Shown here piece after piece: positions 17,863 through 26,194 of a DNA stretch of 64,000 bases (the first letter of the stretch is position 1; each line of letters begins with the position of its first letter). The notes beneath the pieces are model-generated. The model was not told the origin of the DNA. It did not search any database and saw only the letters and a list, made by a program, of their open reading frames with translations. Both the position numbers and the translations under genes were made by a program. The DNA comes from Bradyrhizobium monzae (lineage in GTDB: Bacteria; Pseudomonadota; Alphaproteobacteria; Rhizobiales; Xanthobacteraceae): positions 124,001-188,000 of the forward strand of contig NZ_JAIRDQ010000008.1 in assembly GCF_021458635.1 (NCBI RefSeq), written 5' to 3'.

Positions 17863-17929
17863 CGTTGGCCTCGACCGAGAGCTGACATCCGTTAGAACAG
17901 AGGCACGTCTGCTGCCGCTGATGGGTCAA

Positions 17930-20719
17930 TCAGCGGCTACCCGATTGCCGGCGGATATCCTCCAAAATACCGCGCATCAGGCCGATCTCTTTGCCGAAGC
18001 CCGTCCAATCGCCGGATTTTAACCGCTCCATGGCGCGATTGTAGTGATCGAGCGCCTCCTGCACGCGTCTTGCCGCAGCCCCTTCGCCGGGCGATTCCGC
18101 GATCGCAGCCGGCTCCGACGCGGGTCCGTCGTCCACGAAGAGTGCCGACAGGGCCTCAGCAAGTGTTTCCCTCATGACGACATGCTCGCCATCGGCGGCA
18201 ATCACCCGCTTGAGCTCGGGCAAATGTCCTTGCTCGGCCCGCAAATACAGCGGCGACACGTAGAGAATCGAATTCTCGATCGGGATCACGAGCAGATTTC
18301 CCCGGATCACCCGCGACCCCATCTGGTTCCACAGCGATATCTGTTGGGAGATCTCCGTGTTCTGATGGATTCGCGCCTCGATCTGGAACGGTCCGTAGAC
18401 CAGCTTCTCCTTGGGAAATTCGTACACGACCAGCTTGCCATAGCCGGGCTCGTCGCAGCGCGCGGCGAGCCATGCGATCATGTTGTCGCGACGGCTCGGC
18501 ACCATCGGGATCATGATGAAGAACTCGGCTTGTGCCTCTCCGGGCAGCCGCATGATGATGTAGTAAGGGACCATCGTGGTGATGCCGTCCGTTGAAGAGA
18601 CGCCGTCACCGGCCGGCTGACGCGGAAATTGCCAGAGGTCCTCGCGGTTATAGAAAACATCGGCCGCTTCCATGTGGTAGGTCTGGAAGAGCCGCGCCTG
18701 GATCAGGAAGAGGTCTTCGGGATAGCGAATGTGCTTCTGAAGATCGGACGGCATGGCCGCGAACGGCTTGAACAGGTCCGGGAAGATTCGTTGATAGGTC
18801 GCGGCGATCGGGTCCGCCGGGTCCATCAGGTAAAAGTCGACGGTGCCGTTGTAGGCGTCGATCACGACCTTCACCGAATTGCGGATATAGTTGAGGTCGA
18901 GGCCGGGCGCAGGCTGTGCGTAGGGAAAATATTCGCTCGTCGTGTAGGCGTCCTGCATCCAGAACATCCGGCCCTCGCTGACGACCAGATAGGGATCGCG
19001 ATCGAGAGCGAGGAACGGGGCGATCGTGCCGACCCGCTTCTGGATGTTGCGCCGGATCATGATCCGGCTGTCGTCGCCGATGTAGTCTGACAGCACCAGG
19101 TTCATATCGTTGAAATGGTGGGCGAAGATCAGTCTCCGCACCATGCCCGACAGTGGCACGCCGCCGGAGCCGTCATAGGACGCGTAGACATTGTCCTTTC
19201 CCTTTGGATAATCGAACTCCGGCACGGTTCCCTTGACGATGACGTAGTCCTCAGTCTGCTGTCCGTAATAGATGCGCGGCTCGTGAATGGCGGGACCGCC
19301 GTGCGCGACCGGAGGAATGTCGTGCAGATAGAGCAGCGGAAGTCCTTCACCGCTCTTCTGGGTGACCGGACTCATCACCACACCATTGCCGTGGGTGAAC
19401 AGGATATGGCGGTTGACCCAGGTTTGCGCGTTGGATGGTAGCAGCGCGGAATTCAGCTCGCGGCCTGAGATCATCACGCTTTGGTAGGTATCGCCAAGCC
19501 AGTAGCGATCGACATCGAGATCGCGCAGTTTGTAGTAGGTGCGAATCTCCTGCAGTTGCGCGTAGGTGTCGGCCAAGGGTTGCCAATCCCACAGCCTTAT
19601 ATTTTCAATGGTGGCCTTGTTGGCCTCGAGTGTCCTGAAAGTCAGGTTCTGTTCCGCAGGGAAAGGCTTCGGCACGATCCGATTGAGATTGTAGGCCTCG
19701 CGGGTCAGGGCAATGTTGCGTTGGATGTAGGGCCGCTCCCACTCCAGCTCGTTCGGCCCGACGTAGAAGCGCTGAAATACCGCGGGGACGATGCCCGACA
19801 GCAGCAAGGCGCCGCCGAACAACAGCACAATCGCGGCGGTGGGAAGGCGGTAGGTTCGCACCCACAGGTTCGCGCATGCCGCCAAGGCGGCGACGATCGA
19901 AAGTGCGATCAGCAGCCACAGGACCGGCAGTTCCACATTGACGTCGGTGAAGCCCGCACCGACCACCACGCCATTGTCGCCGTACAGCAGGAGATAGCGG
20001 TCGAGAGTGTAAGACCACGCCTTCACGCCAAAGAAGAGGCCGAGAAGCGCCGAACCGTGCGAGATCGCCGCCGGCGACATTCGCTGGGCTCTGTCTTCGA
20101 TGTCGCCAAACACCCAGTAGATCGATCCGGCGAACAGTGCGCCCGTGAAGAGCATCAGCAATGCCCAATTCTTCACGGCCACAAAGGCGGGCAGGGAGAA
20201 GAGGTAGAAGCCGATATCCTTATCGTACAAGGGATCGTTGGTGCCGTAGGGCACCTGATAGATGAAGCGCAGCAGAGTGCTCCAGTTACCGACTTCGCCC
20301 CAGGCGACGAACAGAGCGAAGAGGATGCTGCTCGCGCCGATCACAATGCGCCAGGGCAGCCGCTCGCGCAGGAATTCCAGCGGATCGGGCGGCGTCGCAG
20401 CGGCCGCAAACGTCGGGGCGAAGGCGGCAGGCAACCGGCTCCGGCGCCCGGCGAGGCCAAGTGCAAGGCGCGCGTTTGTCCACAAGATGGCGGCGGTCGC
20501 CGCGAAAACAACGAGGAAAACGGCGGCTTTCGCGCCGATCGTGGTCCAGAAGACCTGCCTGTAGCCGATCGACGAGAACCACATCCAGTCGACCAGGAAG
20601 TCGCCGGCGAGAGCGAGCAGGATCAGGCCGATTCCGGCGATGATGGCCGCGATGATGAATCCCACCACGGCGCCTCGCCCTGGTGCCTTCCGTTCGGGTC
20701 CGGAAATCCCGATCGTCAT
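17930..20719 (-). CDS. UPF0182 family large membrane protein
   Basis: A 929-residue protein of the UPF0182/COG1615 family, whose function is not established. About seven hydrophobic helices lie in the first ~330 residues (for example VVGFIIAAIIAGIGLILLAL), with the characteristic DFLVDWMWFSSIGYRQVF loop after the first. A large soluble domain follows, containing typical family stretches such as NRHILFTHGNGVVMSP and YGPFQIEARI. The C-terminus is charged and acidic, then helical. Length is normal. The start has no clear ribosome site and a TATAGT box lies only six bases before the ATG. The gene stands alone between a repeat-containing gap and the decayed 15-18 kb segment. Confidence 0.92.
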   Translation of the reverse strand: MTIGISGPERKAPGRGAVVGFIIAAIIAGIGLILLALAGDFLVDWMWFSSIGYRQVFWTTIGAKAAVFLVVFAATAAILWTNARLALGLAGRRSRLPAAFAPTFAAAATPPDPLEFLRERLPWRIVIGASSILFALFVAWGEVGNWSTLLRFIYQVPYGTNDPLYDKDIGFYLFSLPAFVAVKNWALLMLFTGALFAGSIYWVFGDIEDRAQRMSPAAISHGSALLGLFFGVKAWSYTLDRYLLLYGDNGVVVGAGFTDVNVELPVLWLLIALSIVAALAACANLWVRTYRLPTAAIVLLFGGALLLSGIVPAVFQRFYVGPNELEWERPYIQRNIALTREAYNLNRIVPKPFPAEQNLTFRTLEANKATIENIRLWDWQPLADTYAQLQEIRTYYKLRDLDVDRYWLGDTYQSVMISGRELNSALLPSNAQTWVNRHILFTHGNGVVMSPVTQKSGEGLPLLYLHDIPPVAHGGPAIHEPRIYYGQQTEDYVIVKGTVPEFDYPKGKDNVYASYDGSGGVPLSGMVRRLIFAHHFNDMNLVLSDYIGDDSRIMIRRNIQKRVGTIAPFLALDRDPYLVVSEGRMFWMQDAYTTSEYFPYAQPAPGLDLNYIRNSVKVVIDAYNGTVDFYLMDPADPIAATYQRIFPDLFKPFAAMPSDLQKHIRYPEDLFLIQARLFQTYHMEAADVFYNREDLWQFPRQPAGDGVSSTDGITTMVPYYIIMRLPGEAQAEFFIMIPMVPSRRDNMIAWLAARCDEPGYGKLVVYEFPKEKLVYGPFQIEARIHQNTEISQQISLWNQMGSRVIRGNLLVIPIENSILYVSPLYLRAEQGHLPELKRVIAADGEHVVMRETLAEALSALFVDDGPASEPAAIAESPGEGAAARRVQEALDHYNRAMERLKSGDWTGFGKEIGLMRGILEDIRRQSGSR

Positions 20720-20980
20720 AGTGACACTATAGCAGAACGACAGACGTAGCGCGCCTGTCGTGGGGGTGCTGCACCTGCTTTTTGCTCCGCCGAGCTACAA
20801 TAGGTGGGTACCCACACCAGACGGCGTGTCGAACTCGGAGGGCGCGCGAGGTCTTGGGGGCTGCGTGTTGTCCGCTTGGTCGTCGAGCCGTGATTCAAGG
20901 TCCCGAGGAGACGCGTGCGGCTCGAACCACAGAGCCGGTCGTCCCCGGCTTGAGCTCAGTGCTCCCGAGACACGCGATCG
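20720..20980. other. Intergenic stretch without recognisable gene
   Basis: About 260 bases between the UPF0182 start and a dispersed repeat. Short open frames exist on both strands, but none has a ribosome site or a protein I recognise. It contains the UPF0182 promoter region (TATAGT on the minus strand just before the ATG) and nothing else I can support. Confidence 0.5.
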
Positions 20981-21107
20981 GCGCGATGATGGAATTGTGC
21001 TCCTGTTTTGCCCGACGTGTCAAATTGAGTTTCGGAAATGGCGCAGGTTGCTCGGCGCGAAATTCCCCCCATGATTTGTACTGTGCATGGGGTTGTTTTC
21101 GCGATTT
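20981..21107 (+). repeat. Dispersed repeat element, full-length copy
   Basis: A ~127-base element beginning GCGCGATGAT and ending near CATGGGGTTGTTTTCGCG. The copy at 34916-35032 in opposite orientation shares both ends and the core TTTTGCCCGACGTGTCAAA, while the middle (about 40 bases) differs in sequence and length. A partial copy lies at 17667-17708. It sits just downstream of the sugar permease gene (convergent side). The conserved ends with a variable centre suggest a small non-autonomous element or a structured RNA repeat. Confidence 0.8.
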
Positions 21108-21122
21108 TGTTTTGCGGGCTGG

Positions 21123-22151
21123 CTACTCCGCCGCCTTCTCCCTCAGCCGCTGCGCGTAGACGTTGATGATCAGCGCCGCCAGCAGGATCACGCCGCGGAT
21201 CAGGATCTTCAGGAAGCTGTCGATGTTGACGTGGTCGAGGCCGTTGTTGAGGACGCCGAGCACGAACAGCCCGACGATGGTGTTGCCGATGCCGCCGCGG
21301 CCGCCGAACAGGCTGGTGCCGCCGACGACCACGGCGGCGATGGAGTCGAGCAGGTAGGTGTCGAACTCGTTCTGCTGCGCGCTGCCGAAATGGGCGACGC
21401 CGAGCATGCCGCCGATGCCCGAGCACACCGCCGAGATCACCATGACGGCGCCGAGGATGAGCTTGACGTTGAGGCCGGAATATTCGGCCGCTTCGCGATT
21501 GCCCCCGACCATGTAGACGTAGCGGCCGAAGCGCGTGTAGGTCAGCACCAGGTGTCCGCCGAGCAGCATGATCGCCGCGACGATCACGATCCATGGGATG
21601 CCGCCGATCGAGCCAGAGCCGAGCGTCGAGATCAGGCCCGGCACCTTGTAGGCGATCTGGCCGCGCACCAGCAGCGCCGAGATGCCGGCTGCGATCTGCA
21701 TCATCGCCAGGGTCATGATGAAGGAGGGGATACCGATCACGGTCAGCCCCAGCGCGTTGACGAGGCCGAGTGCCGCGCAGAGCAGGAGAGCCAGCAGGAT
21801 CGCGGCTACACCGGGAAGGGGGATATTCGGAATGTTGACGTAGGACTCCTGCAGCGTGAAGTAGGCGACCGCGATGCCGGTGACGTTGGCGATGCTGGCG
21901 ATCGACAGGTCGATCTCGGCGCAGAGGATCACGAAGGTGAGGCCGACGGCGATGATGCCGGTCACCGACACCTGCGTCAGGATGTTGCCGAGATTGTCGA
22001 TCGTCGCAAAGGAGGGGCTGGCGAACGCGAAGAACGCGGACAGGAAGATCAGCGTCAGGAACGGCGCGATGTTGCGCATCTGCGAGCGCAGGAAGGGCGC
22101 AAGGCCCTTTGCGCGCTGGCCCGCCGCGGGTGCCGTCTCACTGCTCACCAT
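21123..22151 (-). CDS. Sugar ABC transporter permease (RbsC type)
   Basis: Inner-membrane permease of a ribose/galactose-type (CUT2) importer, 342 residues with about nine or ten hydrophobic helices. Family signs are the segment GIIAVGLTFVILCAEIDLSI near residue 70 and the loop RFGRYVYMVGGNREAAEYSG at about residue 210, which contacts the ATPase. The start ATG is preceded on the minus strand by the ATPase gene, 12 bases away. It is the last gene of the operon SBP-ATPase-permease. Confidence 0.93.
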   Translation of the reverse strand: MVSSETAPAAGQRAKGLAPFLRSQMRNIAPFLTLIFLSAFFAFASPSFATIDNLGNILTQVSVTGIIAVGLTFVILCAEIDLSIASIANVTGIAVAYFTLQESYVNIPNIPLPGVAAILLALLLCAALGLVNALGLTVIGIPSFIMTLAMMQIAAGISALLVRGQIAYKVPGLISTLGSGSIGGIPWIVIVAAIMLLGGHLVLTYTRFGRYVYMVGGNREAAEYSGLNVKLILGAVMVISAVCSGIGGMLGVAHFGSAQQNEFDTYLLDSIAAVVVGGTSLFGGRGGIGNTIVGLFVLGVLNNGLDHVNIDSFLKILIRGVILLAALIINVYAQRLREKAAE

Positions 22152-22163
22152 TGTGCTTCTCCG

Positions 22164-23666
22164 TCACGCCGCTTCCAGCAGGCGGTCCTTGCTGACCGGC
22201 TCGTTCTTGAATTCCCGCACCACGGCGCCGCGCTTGAGCACGAGGATGCGGTCGGCCAGCGACAGCACCGTTTCCGGCTCGGTCGACAGCACGATGATCG
22301 CGAGCCCCTTGGCGCGGAGGTCGCGGACGATGTTGATGACGTCGTTCTTGGCGCCGACATCCATGCCGCGGGTCGGCTCGCACAGCACCAGCAGTTTTGG
22401 CGGATAGGTGAGCCATTTTGCCAGCGCGACCTTCTGCTGGTTGCCGCCCGAAAGCATGCCGAGGTCGAGGCCGACGACCGGCGGCCTGATCTGCAACTGC
22501 TCGACCTGGCGCTGCGCGATATCGCGCTCCTGCGTCGGCTTGAGCAGCAGCGACGAGATGCGGTCCAGGATGCTGATCGAGATGTTCTTGTAGACCGGCT
22601 CCTGGTGAAACAGCATGGCGCGCCGGCTCTCCGGCACCAGCGCCACGCCGGCGCGCCGCGCCGCCGCCGTGCTGGCAAAGGTCTTTGGCTTGCCGTCGAC
22701 GGCAAGCCGGCCGGCGTCCGGCTTCAGCTTGCCAAAGAGGATGCGCGACAGCTCTTGCTGGCCGCAGCCCATAAAACCGTAGATGCCGAGCACCTCGCCG
22801 GCGCGGGCTTCGAAGGAGACGTCGTTGAGGCTGCGCGCCAGCGATAGCTGGTCGACTTTCAGCACGACCGAACTGTCGCTCGGCCGCGGCAGCATCAAAT
22901 CGTCGCTATAGCTGTGCTCGAGTGCTTCGCCGCCGCGGCCGATCATGGCCTCGATCAGCGCGCCCTTGCTGGTTGCGGCGCTCGCGGTCTCGGCGACCTT
23001 CCGTCCGTTGCGGAACACGGTGACCGTATCGGACACGCGAAGGATGTCCTCGATGAAATGCGAGATGAAGACGATGGCCGTGCCTTGCTCGCGCAACCGT
23101 CGCAGCGTCGCAAACAGCCGCTCGACCTCCGGCGGGGAGAGGGCGGAGGTCGGCTCGTCCAGTATGACGATACGTGCGCCCGAGAACAGCACGCGCGCGA
23201 TCTCGATCAGCTGCTGCAGCCCGATCGGCAGGTCGCCGAGCCGCGACATCGGATCGACGTCGATGCCGAATCGCGAAAGCTGCTCGCCGGCCTCGCGCGC
23301 CATGCGCCGCCATTGCACGAGGCCGAGGCGGTTGGTGGGCTGGTTGCCGAGGAAGACGTTCTCCGCGACCGTGAGATCGGGCGCGACGCTGAGCTCCTGA
23401 TGCACCATGGCGATGCCGGCCGCATGCGCATCGCGCGCCGAGCGGAAGTGGGTCTCGTGGCCGTCGATCAGGAAGCGGCCGGAGAACTCGGTGTGCACGC
23501 CGGCGATGATCTTCATCAGCGTGCTTTTTCCAGCGCCATTCTCGCCGACGAGACCGTGGATCTCACCGGGAAGAAGCGCGAAGTCGACACCACGAAGTGC
23601 TTCGACGCCGCCGAAGCTCTTCGTGATGCCCTGGAGTTCCAGGACGGGCTGTTGACCCTCAGGCAT
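22164..23666 (-). CDS. Sugar ABC transporter ATP-binding protein (RbsA type, two ATPase domains)
   Basis: A 500-residue tandem ATPase of a CUT2 sugar importer. The first half has Walker A GENGAGKST (about residue 41), a signature region IGLQQLIEIARVL, and Walker B IVILDEPTSALS. The second half has the degenerate Walker A-like YGFMGCGQQELSR, the signature LSGGNQQKVALAKWL and LLVLCEPTRGMD, where Cys-Glu replaces Asp-Glu; asymmetry between the two sites is normal for RbsA-like proteins. It follows the binding-protein gene after 19 bases and precedes the permease by 12. Confidence 0.93.
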   Translation of the reverse strand: MPEGQQPVLELQGITKSFGGVEALRGVDFALLPGEIHGLVGENGAGKSTLMKIIAGVHTEFSGRFLIDGHETHFRSARDAHAAGIAMVHQELSVAPDLTVAENVFLGNQPTNRLGLVQWRRMAREAGEQLSRFGIDVDPMSRLGDLPIGLQQLIEIARVLFSGARIVILDEPTSALSPPEVERLFATLRRLREQGTAIVFISHFIEDILRVSDTVTVFRNGRKVAETASAATSKGALIEAMIGRGGEALEHSYSDDLMLPRPSDSSVVLKVDQLSLARSLNDVSFEARAGEVLGIYGFMGCGQQELSRILFGKLKPDAGRLAVDGKPKTFASTAAARRAGVALVPESRRAMLFHQEPVYKNISISILDRISSLLLKPTQERDIAQRQVEQLQIRPPVVGLDLGMLSGGNQQKVALAKWLTYPPKLLVLCEPTRGMDVGAKNDVINIVRDLRAKGLAIIVLSTEPETVLSLADRILVLKRGAVVREFKNEPVSKDRLLEAA

Positions 23667-23685
23667 GTTCAGATCTTGGAGGATT

Positions 23686-24708
23686 TCAGATCAGGAAGTG
23701 ATCTTCCATCCACTGCATGCCGGCAGCATTGGCCTTGGTCACGACCGGGCCGTCGGTGACGACGTTCTTGGGGATGCCCTGGCCGCTCTTCTCGCCGCCG
23801 ACCACGGCCGCAACACCCGCGATGATCGCGCCGCCGTGGATGCGGCAGGACGGATTGCGGACGGTCGCGAACATGCGGCCCTCGCTCACCGCCTGGATCG
23901 CCGGCGGCATCGCATCCACACCGCCGATCAGGATGTTGGTGCGGTTATGCGCCTTCATGATGTTGGCGGCCGCAAGCGCCATGTCGTCATTGTGGAAGAA
24001 CGCCGCGTCGATCTGCGGGTACTTGGTCAGATAGGTTTCCCAGAGTCGCGCCGTCTTGGAGACGTCCCAGTCGGCCGGCTGGGTGTCGAGCACCTCGATG
24101 CCGGGGAATTGCTTGACGACGGTGTTGAAGCCCTTGGCGCGGCCCTGCGCGCCGGTGTGGCCGAGCGCGCCCTGGGTCATGATGATCTTGCCCTTGCCGC
24201 CCATGGCGTTGCACAGCGCCTGCGTCACCGAGGCGCCCATGAACTCGTTGTCGGGGGCAAGGAAGGAATGGACGTTGATCTGGTCGAGCGGCGCAATCAG
24301 CGTATCCATGTCGATGACGGGCGTGCCGGCATCGATCATCTTCTGCACGGGCTGGGTGAGGGTGCCGATGCCAAAAGCCTGGATCGCGACAAAGTCCCAT
24401 TTCTGCGAGGCCATGTTGTCGATCGCCGCGCGCTGCTTCACGGCGTCGAGCTGGCCGTCGAACCAGGTGACCTCGACGTTGAACAGCTTGCCCCAGAATT
24501 CCGCGGCCTGCTTGCCCTGTGCGCACCAGGTCGCCTGGAGGCCTGCATTGGAGAACGCCGCCTTCAGCGGCTTCTCGGATCGTCCGACTTCGGCTGCAAG
24601 TGCTGGATTTATGCCCATGCTGCCGAGGACGGCAGTCGCGGCGCCGGCGGTTGCTGCCGCCTGAAGAAGATCGCGCCTCGTCGTCGAGAAATCTTTCGTC
24701 CCGGACAT
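23686..24708 (-). CDS. Sugar ABC transporter substrate-binding protein
   Basis: Periplasmic binding protein of the CUT2 importer, 340 residues. The N-terminus has a Tat motif (TTRRDLLQAAATAGAATAV) followed by cleavage near PALAAE. The mature part follows the periplasmic-binding-protein family 1/4 pattern: KAAFSNAGLQATWCAQGKQA, then VIDMDTLI, and FFHNDDMALAAANIMKAH for the second lobe. Being first in the operon fits its higher expression need. The ligand is not predictable; erythritol, ribose and inositol systems look alike. No regulator or catabolic gene is adjacent. Confidence 0.92.
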   Translation of the reverse strand: MSGTKDFSTTRRDLLQAAATAGAATAVLGSMGINPALAAEVGRSEKPLKAAFSNAGLQATWCAQGKQAAEFWGKLFNVEVTWFDGQLDAVKQRAAIDNMASQKWDFVAIQAFGIGTLTQPVQKMIDAGTPVIDMDTLIAPLDQINVHSFLAPDNEFMGASVTQALCNAMGGKGKIIMTQGALGHTGAQGRAKGFNTVVKQFPGIEVLDTQPADWDVSKTARLWETYLTKYPQIDAAFFHNDDMALAAANIMKAHNRTNILIGGVDAMPPAIQAVSEGRMFATVRNPSCRIHGGAIIAGVAAVVGGEKSGQGIPKNVVTDGPVVTKANAAGMQWMEDHFLI

Positions 24709-24848
24709 CGCTCGCTCCCATACATTTTATCGTCGGCGCGTCATTGATTGCGCTACCGAGGCGGAAAGTGTCTCACAAGAGTTGATGCCACTCAATGTGC
24801 AATCATCGTCGGGATCGTCGCGGCCGCTTTGGTGCAGCGCAAGGCGCG

Positions 24849-25253
24849 CTACGCTGCGACGCCAGCGAAAGCCTCGACCTCGACGAGCAGCGCGTCCCAC
24901 GCCTGCGCCATCTCGGCTGACCAATCATCGCCGAGCAGATCCCGCAGCGTATCCCTGATGACAGCGAAGAAGGCGATGAACAGCTCGCGCGGCGTGCCAT
25001 AGCCGTCGTGCGAGACGACTTCACAGGCGATCAGCCGAAAATGGCCGTTGCGCGGGCCTGCGAAGTCGAGGATTGCCTCGACGGTCAATGCAAGCATCGA
25101 TCCCATTACGAGCTCGCTACCTTGCGACCGGAACATCGCCCGCGTTTCGGGGTGCCGGTTGAACAGCCGTTGATAGACGAGGGGCGCGAGATCGGCGCGG
25201 CGCGAGCCGGCAAGCTCAAAGCTTTGCTCGATCGGATTGGGAGAAGCACTCAT
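24849..25253 (-). CDS. Single-domain globin
   Basis: A 134-residue globin without a reductase domain, likely a cytoplasmic haem protein that binds oxygen or nitric oxide. The helical pattern is that of bacterial haemoglobins. LAPLVYQRLFNRHPETRAMF covers the A-C region with a tyrosine at residue 27 in the distal pocket area, and the proximal haem-ligating histidine is H82 in VVSHDGYG. The C-terminal G/H helices follow (AFFAVIRDTLRDLLGDDW). Without the FAD/NAD module it needs a separate reductase. A strong minus-strand terminator lies about 23 bases upstream, isolating it from whatever is transcribed before it. Confidence 0.85.
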   Translation of the reverse strand: MSASPNPIEQSFELAGSRRADLAPLVYQRLFNRHPETRAMFRSQGSELVMGSMLALTVEAILDFAGPRNGHFRLIACEVVSHDGYGTPRELFIAFFAVIRDTLRDLLGDDWSAEMAQAWDALLVEVEAFAGVAA

Positions 25254-25275
25254 CGGCGCATCGGCCGCTCAAGAC

Positions 25276-25304
25276 AAAAAAAGAGCGGGGCCCTAGCCCC
25301 GCTC
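25276..25304 (-). terminator. Intrinsic terminator (minus strand)
   Basis: A perfect 9-bp stem, GAGCGGGGC (25283-25291) with GCCCCGCTC (25296-25304), has a four-base loop. On the minus strand it is followed by seven T (A7 at 25276-25282). The plus-strand side lacks a T run. It therefore ends a minus-strand transcript arriving from higher coordinates, where no protein gene lies. Confidence 0.85.
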
Positions 25305-25530
25305 AAAAATTGTGTCGACCCTATTATCCCCGATTCTAAGATTTGATCTTGATTGGCGGGGCGACGCTGCGTTTTGCGCGCCAGGGGCTCCTCCCGAGAC
25401 TTGGACCACCAGACTTTGACCTCGCGGCTAGCCTGAGCAAGAGCGATGCTAAATCAACTTTTCTCACTTGTCATCATTTTCGGCAACGATTGTTCAAAAT
25501 TCGAGCAGTTGACGAAATGATCGGGTTATT
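25276..25530 (-). ncRNA. Candidate structured small RNA upstream of the globin gene
   Basis: No protein gene explains the minus-strand terminator at 25276-25304. Reading toward it, the strand forms a nested hairpin: outer arms CCCCG and CGGGG (25357-25361 with 25328-25332) and inner arms AAGAT and ATCTT (25346-25350 with 25338-25342) around a three-base loop. A TATACT box on the minus strand at 25540-25545 could start a transcript of about 250 nt, but no good -35 box is evident. The 5' end is a guess and I do not recognise a known RNA family (not SRP, RNase P or tmRNA by their core motifs). It could instead be a long leader of an unrecognised small gene. Confidence 0.35.
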
Positions 25531-25721
25531 AACCCCATAAGTATATGACAAACATAAGAATTCTGTGGACAGGCAGATCGGCGCAACTGCCTCAATTGCC
25601 GGACGGGGCCCTAGCTAGCACCCTGTGGGCACAGTTTTCGAGAAATTTGCGCCATCCCAACAAGGCGGCCGAAGTGACCTCGACTCGCGTCGGGGGTAGT
25701 GTTTAGTTGGCAGACGGACGA
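25531..25721. promoter_or_regulatory. Intergenic region upstream of the copper operon
   Basis: This stretch separates the candidate minus-strand RNA from pcuA. It contains the short palindrome GGGTTATTAACCC (25523-25535) at its left edge and an AT-rich patch around 25535-25565, unusual in this genome. Any promoter of the copper operon must lie here. No Fur-like or cobalamin-riboswitch element was seen, and no promoter can be named with confidence. Confidence 0.35.
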
Positions 25722-26108
25722 ATGGTTCGGCGGATGCGCTCTCGGCTGCAAAAATTCCTACCTATCGTCCTGCTCGCTTTGGCGATGCAGGTGCTGGCGC
25801 CGATTGCCGCCTGCTGGGCGGCCGGCCAGGCCGTGGCCGATCCGCTTGGTACCGGTGTCATCTGCCACAGCGTCAGCGAGCAGGGTACTCCGAACGACCA
25901 GAACGGTGCGCCAACCGCGCATGCCGGTGCATGCGCGCTGTGTTGCCTGGCGCAGGCCAACGCCTCCTTCGATTCGCCGTCGCACGCGACGCTCTCCGTT
26001 CCCTTCCGCCACGCCGAGCGCGTGGTGTGGCACGAGGCGGATGCGTCCGCCGTCGCCGCCCACAAGGGCTCAAGCGCCCAGGCGCGGGGACCTCCCCACT
26101 TTTCCTGA
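25722..26108 (+). CDS. pcuA: DUF2946 family protein, PcuA-like
   Basis: A 128-residue protein with an N-terminal hydrophobic segment (FLPIVLLALAMQVLAPIAACWA) that serves as signal or anchor, followed by a short domain with the cysteine cluster CALCCLAQ and several histidines, typical of DUF2946 proteins found beside metal receptors. The first gene of a five-gene set that matches, in order and family, the copper-starvation operon pcuABCDE described in Bradyrhizobium. The ATG at 25722 is the most plausible start; ATG 25734 and TTG 25707 are alternatives. A direct metal-binding role is inferred from the Cys/His content. Confidence 0.75.
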   Translation: MVRRMRSRLQKFLPIVLLALAMQVLAPIAACWAAGQAVADPLGTGVICHSVSEQGTPNDQNGAPTAHAGACALCCLAQANASFDSPSHATLSVPFRHAERVVWHEADASAVAAHKGSSAQARGPPHFS

Positions 26109-26194
26109 CGACCCCTCGTGATCGCCTCGGTTCATCCGCAGGCGATTGATGCTGTCGAAAGGCCGGAGAGAGAGCCGGCGTCAGGAATGCCCAA

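Noticed and set aside
19481..20749. A 422-codon open frame on the plus strand opposite the UPF0182 gene
   Set aside because: The composition is that of an antisense frame (Gln/Asp/His/Arg-rich), and the minus-strand protein is a recognised family of normal length.
20880..20960. tRNA-like pattern around GGCTCGAACCACAGAGCC
   Set aside because: The neighbouring bases do not fold into acceptor, D and anticodon arms; it is a chance T-loop-like string.
25305..25721. Possible cobalamin or other metabolite riboswitch before the TonB-receptor operon
   Set aside because: No cobalamin-box or other known riboswitch core was found on the plus strand; the only clear structure reads on the minus strand.
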